A DNA stretch of 64,000 bases from Lumbricus terrestris (taxonomy: Eukaryota; Annelida; Clitellata; Crassiclitellata; Lumbricidae), in the NCBI GenBank assembly GCA_949752735.1, contig OX457036.1:7286192-7350191 (forward strand), written 5' to 3'. Below, in pieces: positions 36,916-49,215 of this stretch. How positions within the stretch are numbered: the stretch's first letter is position 1; the number at the start of each line of letters is the position of its first letter. A program made the position numbers and the translations under genes. The notes beneath the pieces were generated by a model that did not search any database, was not told the origin of the DNA, and saw only the letters and a list, made by a program, of their open reading frames with translations.

Positions 36916-37904
36916 CGACAAGAACCAAAGTAATAGTCTGGTCAATCTGTGACATGACCCGGAACAAATTGCAGAAAGTGTTTTATGACGATTTTCTGGT
37001 GTCTTAGGTCTGGTGATGAACATACTAAAAGTTGCAAAAAATCGCACAACGGCAAGTGGTCTAATTTTGGCGGGAAAAAAAGATGGCCGCCAATTGGACT
37101 AGGCATGGACTCTGGAAATGATACTGTTGGGAGCAAATCATGTAATAATTTGCAAACATGCTTTTCTAGACTAATTCGACCCTCCTGAGAACGAAAATCG
37201 TGGTTAGCAAGCTTGATTTTTAGAGGTCGCATGGTAAAATAAGATGGCGGCCAAAATGGTGGAATTATTGATTCAAAAGGTTGTATAGTCGGGTCAATCC
37301 GCGAAATGACCGGAAAATTGAAAGAAGGCGTTTTATGATGATTTTCTGGTATTATGGGTCTGGTGTTTAACATACTAAAAGTTGCAAAAAATCGCACCAC
37401 GGCAAGTGGTCTAATTTTGGCTGGAAAAAAATATGGCTGCCAATTGGACTAGGCTTGGAATCTGAAAAGTATACTGTTGGGAGCAAATCATGTAATAATT
37501 TGCTAACATGCTTTCTAGACTAATTTGACCCTACTGAGAACGAAAATCGTGGTTAGCAAGCTTGATTTTTAGCGGTTGCGTGGCAAAACAAGATGGCGGC
37601 CAAAATGGCGGCCTGTTGCTTTAAAAAGCTGTAAGTCGGGTATTGAATGTGATATGAACACGATTTTGCAATTTAAATTAAGATGTATGGATTCTAGGCA
37701 TGCAATGGAATCAAAGACACGTATGTAGCACTGGAAGAAAACCAAGATGGCGGGAAAATGGCGGCCAGAATGTTGAAATTGCTAAAAGTGAAGTGATGCA
37801 TGCAATGGAAACATGAATTCGGACTCCAACTTAGCATTTTTGAAGTAACGGAAAGCAATGGAATCAACTTTGCAAATGTGACACTGCAAGAAAACGAAAA
37901 TGGC

Positions 37905-38317
37905 AGCGATCAGAAGCGTTTCCGAGAAGTTCGTCAACGGAACTTTTGGGTTCATGACAAGCGGAAGTGTCTCGGAAATGGATGGATCTTTCGGAGGCGG
38001 AGGCGGACGAGAAGTGGAAGGAGGTAGAAGGTGAATGGAATCCATCCTGCGTAAACCCAACCTCCGCCAACCCATCCACATCATCATCAGCATCATCTCC
38101 TTCACAGCATGACATCAAACGGCGCTTGAGGGGGGTTCATTCTGGATCTCGGTGTCAGTCCATCAAACAAAATGTGCATGGGGTCGGCGCTGGAACGAAT
38201 GGCGGCATCAACGGTCACCAGGGGCAGTCAGCATCGTCCCTCTACAGAAGCCAGACCTACGGGCACCTACCGGGAACACTCAAACGGGACAAGAGTTTGC
38301 TATCCATGACGCATTAA
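37905..38317 (+). pseudogene. Onecut/HNF6-like captured coding fragment, left arm
   Basis: The plus strand encodes pieces of a low-complexity regulatory protein: SVSEMDGSFGGGGG, then GAGTNGGINGHQGQSASSLY and LLSMTH. Frames shift between pieces and a TGA interrupts one of them. The inverted copy at 38747-39215 preserves a poly-His run directly after LLSMTH, followed by LEME, which leads into the CUT-domain start preserved at 38536-38637. The family assignment rests on that CUT start. The N-terminal region alone would not be diagnostic. Confidence 0.6.
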
Positions 38318-38535
38318 TCAGCGCACCTTTACGAACCGTACACCCGAGGGAGGCTGCCCCTACCATCCGCTGTTCTATCGTCGTCGTCGCGTGTCCTCCA
38401 GCCGTCGTCCAGTCCCAACCCGAACACTACGAACCTCTTCCCGTTGCGCTATTCTCCCCCTTCGTCTGGCAAAAGGAACGCTAAGAGAACGATCATCTCC
38501 CAGGGGGCCTTGAACGACTGTCTGGCAAGGGCGGT
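38318..38535 (+). other. 218-base insertion splitting the captured coding fragment
   Basis: It lies between ...SMTH and the His run, and is absent from the other arm, where the two parts are joined in frame. It has a Ser/Pro-rich frame (PSAVLSSSSRVLQPSSS...) and a frame ending LERLSGKGG just before the His run. It could be extra sequence of the same source gene deleted from the other arm through CAC repeats, or a later insertion. No target duplication was seen. Confidence 0.5.
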
Positions 38536-38637
38536 CACCACCACCAGTACCACCATCAGCACCACTACCTGGAGATGGAAGAGATCAACACGAAGGACCT
38601 AGCTCAGAAGATTAGCAGTGGGCTGAAGAGGTACAGC
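38536..38637 (+). pseudogene. Onecut-type CUT domain N-terminus
   Basis: The plus strand encodes a His-rich run (HHHQYHHQHHYLEM) followed by EEINTKDLAQKISSGLKRYS. This matches the start of the CUT domain of Onecut/HNF6 proteins, which open with EEINTK and run through LAQ-I-LKRYS. The match stops after about 20 of the roughly 80 CUT residues. The following sequence is unrelated and runs to a stop near 38720, with no splice donor at the break. The homeodomain is absent. Confidence 0.8.
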
Positions 38638-38746
38638 AACCTCCAACTATCGATTCAGACTGAACCCCTGAAACATCGCTGTGCAAGCAGTGGTTTCTAC
38701 TATAACGTGATCTGCGTTTGAGTGCAGAAAATAGTCAAACAACTTC

Positions 38747-39215
38747 CATCTCAAGGTGGTGGTGGTGCTGGTGGTGGTGGTGATGCGTCATGGATAGCAA
38801 ACCCTTGTACTGTTTGTGTGTACCCTGCAGGTGTCCGTAGGCCTGGCTTCTGTAGAGGGACGATGCTGACTGCCCCTGGTGACCGTTGATGCCGCCGTTC
38901 GTTCCAGCGCCGACCCCATGCACATTTTGTTCGATGGACTGACACCGAGATCTGGAATGAACTCCCCTCCAGCGCCGTTTGATGTCATGCTGTGAAGGAA
39001 ATGATGCTGATCATGATGTGAATGGGTTGGCGGAGGATGGGATTATGCGGGATGGATTCCATTCGCCTTCTACCCCATTCCACTTCTGGTCCGCCTCCGC
39101 CTCCGCCTCCGCCTCCGAAAGATCCATCCATTTCCGAGACACTTCCGCTTGTCATGAACCCAAAAGTTTCGTTGACGAACTTCTCGGAAACGTTTCTGAT
39201 CGCTGCCATTTTCGT
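38747..39215 (-). pseudogene. Onecut/HNF6-like captured coding fragment, right arm (inverted copy)
   Basis: The minus-strand copy of the left-arm fragment reads SVSEMDGSF followed by nine Gly, HHDQHHFLHSMTSNGAGGEF, SPSNKMCMG, and after a one-base shift GAGTNGGINGHQGQSASSLY, then LLSMTHHHHHQHHHHLEME. The match to the centre ends at 38747, within LEME. The shared one-base shift suggests that it predates the arm duplication or was already in the captured copy. Confidence 0.65.
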
Positions 39216-40191
39216 TTTCTTGCAGTGTCACATTTGCAAAGTTGATTCCATTGCTTTCCGTTACTTCAAAAATGCTAAGTTGGAGTCCGAATTCATGTTT
39301 CCATTGCATACATCACTTCACTTTTAGCAATTTCAACATTCTGGCAGCCATTTTCCCGCCATTTTGGTTTTCTTCCAGTGCTACATACGTGTCTTTGATT
39401 CCATTGCATGCCTAGAACCCATTCATCTTAATTTAAATTGCAAAATCGTGTTCATATCACATTCAATACCCGACTTACAGCTTTTTAAAGCAACAGGCCG
39501 CCATTTTGGCCGCCATCTTGTTTTGCCACGCAACCGCTAAAAATCAAGCTTGCTAACCACGATTTTCGTTCTCAGTAGGGTCAAATTAGTCTAGAAAGCA
39601 TGTTAGCAAATTATTACATGATTTGCTCCCAACAGTATACTTTTCAGATTCCAAGCCTAGTCCAATTGGCAGCCATATTTTTTTACAGCCAAAATTAGAC
39701 CACTTGCCGTGGTGCGATTTTTTGCAACTTTTAGTATGTTAAACACCAGACCCAATATACCAGAAAATCATCATAAAACGCCTTCTTACAATTTTGCGTA
39801 TCATTTCGTAGATTGACCCGACTATACAACCTTTTGAATCAATTATAATAGGCCACCATTTTGGCCGCCATCTTATTTTAACATGCGACCGCTAAAAAAT
39901 CAAGCTTGCTAACCACGATTTTCGTTCTCAGGAGGGTCAAATTAGTCTAGAAAGCATGTTAGCAAATTATTACATGATTTGCTCCCAACAGTATACTTTT
40001 CAGATTCCATGCCTAGTCCAATTGGCGGCCATCTTTTTTCCCGCCGAAATTAGACCACTTGCCGTGGTGCGATTTTTTGCAACTTTTAGTATGTTCATCA
40101 CCAGACCTATGACACTAGAAATCGTCATAAAACGTTTTCTTGCGATTTGTTCCGGGTTCACGGAAGTTTTTCGTAGATTGACCCGACTATA

Positions 40192-40304
40192 AGGCTGTCC
40201 TGGGCACGACGTTAAACTGCATCCATCCTCTGCCACAGGGAACCAGCATCTTCCCTGTGCCGGTCCTAAGCCCGGATAAAATGAGGAAGGTTTGCCAGAT
40301 TCAT
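40192..40304 (+). repeat. LINE-type 3' end fragment
   Basis: GGGCACGACGTTAAAC, GTCCTAAGCCCGGATAAAAT and GAGGAAGGTTTG occur in an order commonly seen in the 3' ends of non-LTR elements. It lies between the foldback and an (ATTC)n tail. Confidence 0.4.
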
Positions 40305-41190
40305 TCATTCATTCATTTCAAGAATTTATATAGCGCCTCTTCAAGAACTCCACTCACAAGCGCTCCCAATCCAACCACGGTGAAACAAAAAAGTTTTAAG
40401 GAGCTTGTAGAAGACTGATGAGTCAACCCTTGGTAGCAGGCGCACCTGCAACGGGAGACTATTCCAGACAGATGGACCTACAACTGAGAAAGCACGACGC
40501 TGACAGGTTGAGGTTTCAACACGTGGGACCAAAAGCTTCCCACTAGAGGCAGAGCGAAGGGCTCGGCGAGCCAGGACAACAGATACTGGACGGCAGAGCT
40601 CAACAAGATAAGTCGGAGCACAGCCAAGGAGACAACGCCAAACCAGTGAAGCAATTCTGTACTCGATGCGCTGTGAGATAGAGAGCCAGTGTAGAGTATC
40701 ACGCATGTATGATGAAACAGATGCATATTTAGGGATTCGCCCAATTAGCCGGGCTGCAGACCGAAGAACACGGTCAAGTCGGGATATCAATAATTGAGGC
40801 AAACCGACAAGAATAGAGCAACAGCAGTCCAAGCGGCTGGTGACAAAAGCATGAACAAGAGTAGCAGCAGAATCCTCTGATAGGGAGCGAGAGATGACCC
40901 GTAGCTGACGAATTTGGTAGTAACAGCCACGAGTCAGCTGATTGACATGTTTTGATTGACAGATGGGTGGAGATACGCTGGCAGTAAAAGACCAAGACCA
41001 TTGAAATCCGCAAAAACCACGGCACAAGTGACATAGCGACCCAGATGCTTCAAGGTGTCATGATGTGGAGCTGACATGCACAGGCCGGTCAGTACAGACC
41101 CGTGGAGAGAGTCGGGGGGAGAGAGCGTGGGACACATACGGGCATTGACCCAGGTTGTCCTTCGTGCCTCTCTCCCAATATTCTCTTCAT
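40305..41190 (-). pseudogene. CR1/L2-like LINE, C-terminal RT region and 3' tail
   Basis: The minus strand encodes HVKHLGRYV-type sequence, then CYYQIRQLRVISRSL, SAATLVHAFVTSRLDCC, LVGLPQLLISRL, RSAARLIGRIPKY, LHWLSISQRIEYRIASLVW, APTYLVELCRPVS, SSGKLLVPR, RRAFSVVGPSVWNSLPLQVR and FYKLLKTFLF. The GAGCGC...GGCGCTATATAAATTC tail and (GAAT)n follow. It is the best-preserved LINE C-terminus in the window, with one main frame (41027-40341) plus a shifted start. Endonuclease and RT palm are missing. Confidence 0.85.
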
Positions 41191-41224
41191 CAGACAAGGG
41201 GGTCTAGCTGGTTCAAGATGTTAA

Positions 41225-41332
41225 TGGTATGGACCTGCAGACCGGACAGGTTGAAGATGAGCAACATGACGCGAGACAGACTCAAACAGAGAGTGGCGCC
41301 GGACACCTACGGGCGTTTAGCCCAAGGATTTC
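41225..41332 (+). pseudogene. LINE C-terminal end leading into a (GAT)n tail
   Basis: The frame encodes RLKMSNMTRDRLKQRVAP then TYGRLAQGF, resembling the end of non-LTR polyproteins that finish just before a GATGAT tail. The huge microsatellite starts directly after it. Confidence 0.4.
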
Positions 41333-42140
<808 letters not shown>

Positions 42141-42353
42141 TAGCCTATTAAATGCATATTGACTCGGTCCGGAGTGAAGTGATTACTAGACATTATGATG
42201 ATCTGTATCAAAGGACCAGTATTTTGATATAAAGATATATTGTTAAACAAACATTGAATATTTACAAGCACACAATGAAATCTTATTTACTTAGTTGGCG
42301 TTTCTTATTTAATTCTATTAATAATGCTTAGCTGGATTTCACAGAAGAGATTT
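42141..42353. other. Spacer after the (GAT)n tract
   Basis: AT-rich, with nothing recognised. Confidence 0.5.
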
Positions 42354-42638
42354 CTATTTCATCGTTCTGCAATTTATTTCGGCTTTTCTGTACTTCAGTA
42401 GAATTCTTGTAGATTCACCATAAGACGATGATGAAAATGCAACCATGTGCTCTGTATAGTGACGTAGGATAATGTTAATCGAAGACGGTTGTACCCAGAT
42501 CGAATACAAGGTCGCTTCAACATGCAATACTTCCGTAACGTCAATATCACACTCCACCTGATGAGAATTTCCTTCTCGAATATGTAGAATGACCCCAACG
42601 GTCAGACCAGAGCAGACAAGACCAAAATTGTCTCTCAA
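42354..42638 (-). CDS. Unrecognised open stretch, possible exon or pseudogene
   Basis: The minus strand is open for about 94 residues (ending KYRKAEINCRTMK before a TAG stop), with non-repetitive, protein-like composition, including VTEVLHVEATLYSIWVQPSS. The frame continues upstream across a TGA, with VVVSGIRGISSLVENNYSRD before it (to about 42735). I do not recognise the family. It may be a decayed exon or chance. No splice acceptor was identified with confidence. Confidence 0.25.
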   Translation of the reverse strand: MRDNFGLVCSGLTVGVILHIREGNSHQVECDIDVTEVLHVEATLYSIWVQPSSINIILRHYTEHMVAFSSSSYGESTRILLKYRKAEINCRTMK

Positions 42639-42749
42639 ACACGCAATTCAAATGTCTCTCGAATAATTGTTCTCGACCAAACTGCTGATCCCACGGATGC
42701 CAGAGACCACAACTTTGATTCTCTGCACCGTTTCCCAAGTCACTCAAAT

Positions 42750-43170
42750 GTCACGTCCTGTTTTACAACTAGGAACGCGACGACAATTCATCCCGACAGT
42801 TGTATTAACTTTAAATAGTTGCCTGCCTTCTGCAAACCAACCATTTCTCACAACCTTCATGTCGGAAATCAAACGTCTTTTTTGTTTTAGTTCTGACGTA
42901 TTAATTTCCTTTCAATTTTAGCCGTTGCGTTAATTTGACGTTAGCGATTGGCTACATACCGTGAATGTTTACGTGGACATAACTTCCATAGCAACATTGT
43001 CATGACATCGCCTCGCTCTTACGCTAGATACTCGGAAATCTAGTGATTAAATCGCCAACGGTTATTAACTTAGAAACGCCGTCTAAATTGTTTAACTTAA
43101 CTCTTACCTATATTAACAATTAAACATGTAGTTTGATTAGTTTACTGTATAAGCAATATAATTCGCTACA
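42750..43170. other. No recognised feature
   Basis: AT-rich sequence between the open stretch and the second (GAT)n tract. Confidence 0.5.
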
Positions 43171-43683
<513 letters not shown>

Positions 43684-44134
43684 AAGGCTGTATGAGTATC
43701 TGGTTATTACAGTGCTGCTATATGGCTCAGAATGCTGGTGCATGCCTTAGAAAAGAAGACGAAAAAAACTTCTGGTGGCGGAGATGAGCTGGCTAAGAGG
43801 AATACTGAGAAGATCGAGGATAGAAAGGATACGCAATGAAATAACTCGAGAGGAAACTGGACAAAAAGAAACAGTAAGTGACAGAATCAGGATGAGAAGA
43901 CTGACTTGGTTCGAACATGTTACACGGATGGAGGAGAACAGGTTAGAAGCAACAGTGCTATATGGGCAAACAGAGGGGAAGAGAAGCAGAGGAAGACCAA
44001 AAAAGACATGGACGAAGAACGTGATGGAGGACCTAGAAACGCAGGGCATGGACATACGAAGAGCCGTGGATAACACCAGAGAAAGAGTAACTTGGAGACG
44101 TCTTGTAAAGGCCTCATCGTCAGCATGCGCTTGA
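43684..44134 (+). pseudogene. LINE reverse transcriptase C-terminal fragment
   Basis: It begins with RLYEYLVITVLLYGSECWCM, shifts frame after a stop, then encodes [65 protein letters not shown] and KASSSACA before the stop at 44134. An ACAATACAACACAAC tail follows. It belongs to the same family as 9742-10060. It is 5'-truncated exactly at the microsatellite. Confidence 0.8.
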
Positions 44135-44169
44135 CGGAGTAGAAATTGGATACAATACAACACAACACA

Positions 44170-46137
44170 CTGTCTTATGATTCATGCATACATAGCATGT
44201 ATACAAGTACATAGGGTAATTATACTGGGAGCCTGGGCTCTCAGATTTGAAAGAAGTACAGTAACTGACAGCAGTTCTTCTCGAGTCCACATTGTACCGC
44301 ATATTCGACTATAGGCCGAAAGAGGATTATGAATAATTTTAAACAAATTAAATTCATGATTAAAAGTGCCGTGCGTTAAATAATTCAAACAGTATAATCT
44401 TTTTCGTTTTCCAAAGCACTTCAATCTGGTAAGTGTGAAGAAAATAGTGTCAATCCACACTGCCTTCTGTATTATAACAGCTTAACATTAGCCTACATAA
44501 AAATTAGCCGTTGCCTGAATCTGTGTATCAGAAATGTGACAAACGCTAACAGCATTATATCATTTTGATCAGATTCCTGTCATTTTATTTGTCCCACTTA
44601 AAAATCTGTGTTGGTTGCAGTTTGTATTTATGACCCAGAAGTGTTTTTAAACAAAACCGAAAGCAAATAACTATTTAGTGTTAACTGTTTAGTAAGTTCC
44701 TAGGTAATAAGAACGCCATTAAAACAACTCTTTATTTATATGTTCCTCTAGAGAGACTTTTATGGCTCCGGAATGGCTTGACAAAGTCTTTGATTCTCGA
44801 CTCTTGTCACAGAAGAGTTGAATATCTGGATGAAAGCAATACCCTTTTCTGCGCTGTAGGCCTAATTTATTACTTTTATCTGCCTGGCTTTGTCTTTCAA
44901 TTTGATATAAATTGAATGCAGCAGTAGGCTGCTGCCAAAGTGTGGTGGCGTCGAGAAGAAAGCCTAAGCCTCATCTGCCAGCCAATGGCTGGCAATGATC
45001 ATATGTCGATGAGTCAAGATCTTCGGCTTGTCACATATGATTCCAGTGGATTTCCAAAGTTCAACATTTTGCATTCAATTCCGTTTAATGCTATATTCTT
45101 TTCAGAACATTTGAGCTTCGTAACCAAGGTGGTCTTTGCATTAAATCACATCAACGTGGGTTCTAAGAGACCAGGTGTCTCTTGAAAGCGGTTGTGGCAG
45201 CATTCTGCACAACAACGTTGCAAATATTAATTTCTGACTAGTTGAATAGTGTCAAACATTATTGTCTGGAGCTCTCTCTTGTCCAAGCAAGCTTCATGAC
45301 CATATTCCATAGAAAAGAGAGGCAACAAGGCTGACATTAGATCTGTTAAAACTTTTTCATCCCAAATGCGGAGAGTCATTTGATTTTTGAGGATTTTCCT
45401 AGAAGTTGGTGAGCGGTGTTGCATGGTGTACTGCCCCAGAAGCTGGAAACGAAATTGCACTTCTACTCTCAAACACTAGTCTTATCAAGAAAGATGACAT
45501 GCGATAATTGCAGAAGCTCGTCGTAATCTTTACGTTGGTGTTGGTTTTCACATAAATCGTTTGAATGAGCCTACATCTGGACCACTGGTTGTTCCGAGGG
45601 TTGTGGGAGTAAAGAAATCACTTTATTTCATAGATGCGAGCGCATAGCAGTGGCTCCTCATTGAGTGTCTGTTAGATAAGTGTACAACTGTACATGTGCA
45701 AGTCTTTTGAGGCCGTTTTTATCAAATGCAAGCCCATGTATACTCTGCTTCCGATTCCGATCATCCGACATTTGAAGACAGGCATTAACTTGCTGTTTTC
45801 AATTATCTAATAAACTTGAAAATTACAAGAAACTTTTCTCTCCAGCTCCAGAAACACCTTCAGAATGGTCTGGACAAATTCTAGTTGACGTTTGCCATCG
45901 CAGTGCAAAAGCAGAGGTAACTCGGCTGAATCCAAATCCTGCTCAGCTGCAGCCTTAGCCTGCGTGTGGCAGTTCTAATGCCAGAAAAAATGTTCAAGTT
46001 TGAGTCACCTCCAAATATAATCGAATCCTTCTAATTTTTGGCATGTAAGCTCTCTTGGTGTATAGGAACAAGGACAACTGTGACCCAATTTGATATTTGA
46101 AAATTTATTTTTTTACATGGTAAAGTTGGACCACTCT
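44170..46137. other. Unclassified 2-kb region
   Basis: No gene was recognised. A minus-strand frame at 45227-45472 (VEVQFRFQLLGQYTMQH...) is open for 81 residues without known motifs. The right edge AAAGTTGGACCACTCTAATA next to (TA)n is reminiscent of the right end of the 33639-35566 element. It may be a related, older copy. Confidence 0.35.
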
Positions 46138-46262
46138 AATATATATATATATATATATATGTATGTATATCTGTATGCATGTATTTATACATGTATGTAT
46201 GTATGTATGTATGTATGTATGTATGTACATGTATGTATGTATATATGTATGTATGAATGTAT
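46138..46262. repeat. (TA)n and (TATG)n microsatellite
   Basis: About 20 bases of TA, then about 100 bases of TATG with minor interruptions. Confidence 0.9.
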
Positions 46263-46318
46263 GTTCTAGAATTTAAAAAATATGCATTTTGCATTATAAG
46301 CCTAATGATTTATTTAAT

Positions 46319-46982
46319 ACTAGCTATACCCGGCCACGCGTTGCTGTGGCTGAAAAGATCCTCCCCTCCTCTCCCCTCCCTCCCCTTCCCTCTCCTCCCG
46401 TTTCTTCCCCTCTCCTCCCCTCCCCCTCCGCTGCCCCCCTTCCCTCCCCTCCCTGCATCCCTCCCGTTTCGTCCCCCTCTCTCCCCTCCGTCCCTCCCCT
46501 TCCTCCATCCCTAGAAATATGCGCTATAGAAAGACGCGCGGATATGCGTCATAAAAGCGGCCGAAAATGAACGTTTTTTTGTAGAAACCGACATCTACAT
46601 ATAAATATGTGCTATAGAAACACTGCCGGATACTGCGTTTTAAAACGCGCCCGAAAAATGGACGGACGGATGCGTGAAAGTTCAAATCGAAATAGGTGGA
46701 CTCCATCGACGTATATCGAATCGAATTTAAAGTTGTGTTTTTTTGTCGAAAAGATTGCGCTTTTCCACAAAAATCATTGTATAAACCAGCTCATGTTCGA
46801 ATGGAACGTCTTGCGAAAATTTTCAAAACAATCGGTCAAGAACTTTCCGAGATCTTTGATTACGCACGGTAACGTTTTACATTTTTATTTCTATAGATTG
46901 CTTGTCGTTCGTTCCTGCTGTCACTGTTAAACTAGTGTCTGAAACTTTTATTAGAAACAAACTGCACTTCAAGAAAACATCC

Positions 46983-47032
<50 letters not shown>

Positions 47033-47045
47033 ATATATTATATAT
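46319..47045 (+). repeat. Dispersed repeat with GCGTTGCTGTGGC head, plus copy
   Basis: It starts ACTAGCTATACCCGGCCACG, then CGTTGCTGTGGCTGAAAAG, about 130 bases of CCCTCC-rich sequence, then AGAAAGACGCGCGG, GACTCCATCGACGT, AAGATTGCGCTTTTCC and AATGGAACG.CTTGCG words, ending in (TA)n at 46985-47045. An inverted copy with the same order lies at 49165-49743. The class is not determined. Confidence 0.75.
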
Positions 47046-47754
47046 AATAACAGATATATAAATAGGTTTTAATAACAGAATATATATATATACTCATTAG
47101 TAGACATGGTAGAATTATGTGCCTTGTGGACCGCTTGCTGACAGAAGGGGACCCGCAAGGTTGTCTCAGCACCCGGGCCCGCACTAACCTTAATGCGGGT
47201 CTGTAGATAACATATTGCCGAGAGGGAATGCCACCCAAGAAGAGAGGGGGGAAGAAGATGGATTGAGCTCGGCTGTTTAGGGGTGAAAGAAGCCCCTGCT
47301 CCCAATTGATAGTATTCACGATGTCATTTGTGTTGTCGAGGTCATTTTTACTTCCAGTCTCGCAAGATGCTGCTCCGCTCGATCACAAATTCAGCGTGCA
47401 TCTTTCGAAATCCCATAGAAAATCCTCAAGGAGACTTACCGAGAGTTGGTTTGCTAGTTACCCGGACAATTATGCCAAAATGCGCCAACTAGGCCTAGAT
47501 TTTCTTTTATTTAACTGGCAGTGTGGGATTCTTGAGTAGACCCTTGACCTGATGATCTCACACCAAATACTGGAGTCTATAAATCACAAGTTATGTAAAT
47601 AAGACGCCTGCGTGCTGTTGCATTACACATGACTGACATAGGCAGGCTAATTATTATGCGATCTAGATACATGTAAATGCACGTAAACAGGATTCGGTAA
47701 GAACCAGGCTACTGCAGGAAGCCCATTGAAAGCAGAATGCGCTGATGCTTAGAC
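47046..47754. other. No recognised gene
   Basis: The frame 47306-47539 (plus, 77 residues, LSRSFLLPVSQDAAPLDHKF...) is unrecognised and short. No element signature was seen. Confidence 0.4.
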
Positions 47755-48559
47755 CAGTGATTCCCAACTTGTGTGCCGCGGCACACTAGTGTGCCGCGAG
47801 ACTTTTGCAGGTGTGCCGCGGGAAAAAATCAAATATGTTATTAATTAATAATGTTTCCAAACAAAACATCCTAAAACATCATCGCTGCAATATCAAAACT
47901 TAGTCAGCTGGACTTAATCTCTCACACTGTAGCAGGTTAAGATTTCCAAATGATCGAAGTATTGATTGTTTTCCCACGATCAAAGAAGAAAATTGCGCTT
48001 CAAATACTTAATTCATTGATAGACCTACAACCAGCAGTACAGCACTACTTGCCTTCGCTTGCAATTTATACTGGGTGATCAATCAGTACAACAAATCTTA
48101 CAACCGAGGATGAAGAGCGGCTCATTGATTTACAAAAATTTATGACAAATTTTAGCAGCCAACATTTTCCTAAAAGAGTTTGGATGAGGTTTGGCTTTCC
48201 ATCCAGAAATCATATCCTGTCAGTTCAAGCAGTCAAATTCTTATGCCATTTTGCATCTTCGTGGTTTTGTGAATTTAGACTTTCAGCTTTAACTGCAATC
48301 AAGTGTGAAAGGGAGGGAGAGACTTCTTAGAATCGACGATGAAATGCAAGTATGATTGTCGTCTCTGTAGCCTCGTTTCAATTTGATCTGCTGACTGACT
48401 AGACTCACTAGAGTATTATGAGACAATAAAAACATTAAAATTAGATTATTAAATAATAGTGACAAATAGAAAAAATGGTAATTATTATTATCAAGTGTGC
48501 CGCGAAAATTTTCTTTCTTTCTGAGTGTGCCGCAAGCCAAAAAAGGTTGGGAATCACTG
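47755..48559 (+). mobile_element. hAT transposon relic with perfect 8-bp target duplication
   Basis: Ends CAGTGATTCCCAACTTG and the complement of CAGTGATTCCCAACC, with GTGTGCCGCGGCACA subterminal words. The flanks GCTTAGAC at 47747-47754 and 48560-48567 are identical. At 805 bases it is an internally deleted copy retaining part of the transposase C-terminus. The perfect duplication suggests a fairly recent insertion. Confidence 0.9.
48080..48345 (+). pseudogene. hAT transposase C-terminal dimerisation region, fragment
   Basis: A frame at 48085-48125 reads TTEDEERLIDLQ, which fits the 'LT.EE.EELIDL' stretch before the hAT C-terminal domain. The frame 48142-48330 ends CEFRLSALTAIKCERE, and a shift gives LLRIDDEM, matching the CE.GFSALT.IK...R..L...D.. 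signature of the hAT family dimerisation domain. Catalytic regions are absent. Confidence 0.75.
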
Positions 48560-48567
48560 GCTTAGAC

Positions 48568-49164
48568 ACACGATAATTATTATCTGGTATAGGAGATGAT
48601 GATATATTAATTTCCCATAGTGATTTATTTGATAAGCAATTCGGATAGATAAAGGCAAAGTCCCCTACTACTAATGAAACCGATGACTGGGTGACTACAA
48701 ATCACCTGCTACGTCCGGTGCCAAGGACTTCCTGGTCCGGTGCATTAAACCAGCAAACAGAGGGTCGAAACTAACTGAAGGTCCGGTATTTTGAAGCGAA
48801 AGTGACCTGGGAGTTAAGAATGGTTTTTGGATATAGGCCAATTATAGTGTAAGCTTACCACATGGAATTATGGATGCAAAAGTTACTTGAGTGGTATATG
48901 CCGCAATTGCCGCATACTTCTAAATGCGTCCAAAATTCAATTCAAATGGATTGGCACAAGGCAAAAGCTTGCTAAAATCAACTTGGGTGACCTATTTAGT
49001 TATTGGAGCCTTGACTTCCGCGTCAGCGCAAACATTCAGACAAAACTGCAGGACAACGATAAGCCATAATCAACACAATTGTAGCCCGTATTTACTTAAC
49101 AAGTTCGGGTATTATTGCCAGGGTTGCTAGTTGACCTTCAGGAAAACACCCGACATGGCTATCA
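48568..49164. other. No recognised feature
   Basis: Unique-looking sequence between the hAT relic and the inverted dispersed repeat. Confidence 0.45.
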
Positions 49165-49166
49165 CG

Positions 49167-49215
<49 letters not shown>

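Larger units (their letters stand above)
36931..40191. mobile_element. Large foldback element carrying captured host coding sequence
   Basis: The two arms (36931 to about 38317, and 38747-40191) are inverted copies, from the outer TATAGTC.GGTCAATCT ends to the centre. Each arm holds tandem, diverged units marked by 'ATGGCGGCC', 'AAAAGTTGCAAAAAATCGCA' and 'GAACGAAAATCGTGGTTAGC'. The inner part of each arm is different in character: GC-rich, with His, Gly and Ser codon runs, related to a Onecut transcription factor. A unique centre (38573-38746) separates the arms. No target duplication could be fixed. No transposase was seen. Confidence 0.75.

Noticed and set aside
38979..39327. Plus-strand frames across the right foldback arm
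   Set aside because: The sense strand of the captured fragment there is minus, judged from the His run, the GGGGG run and the order leading to the CUT start.
36931..40191. A functional Onecut gene with palindromic introns
   Set aside because: The CUT domain breaks after about 20 residues with no GT donor, there is no homeodomain, the frames are shifted, and both strands carry the same fragment.
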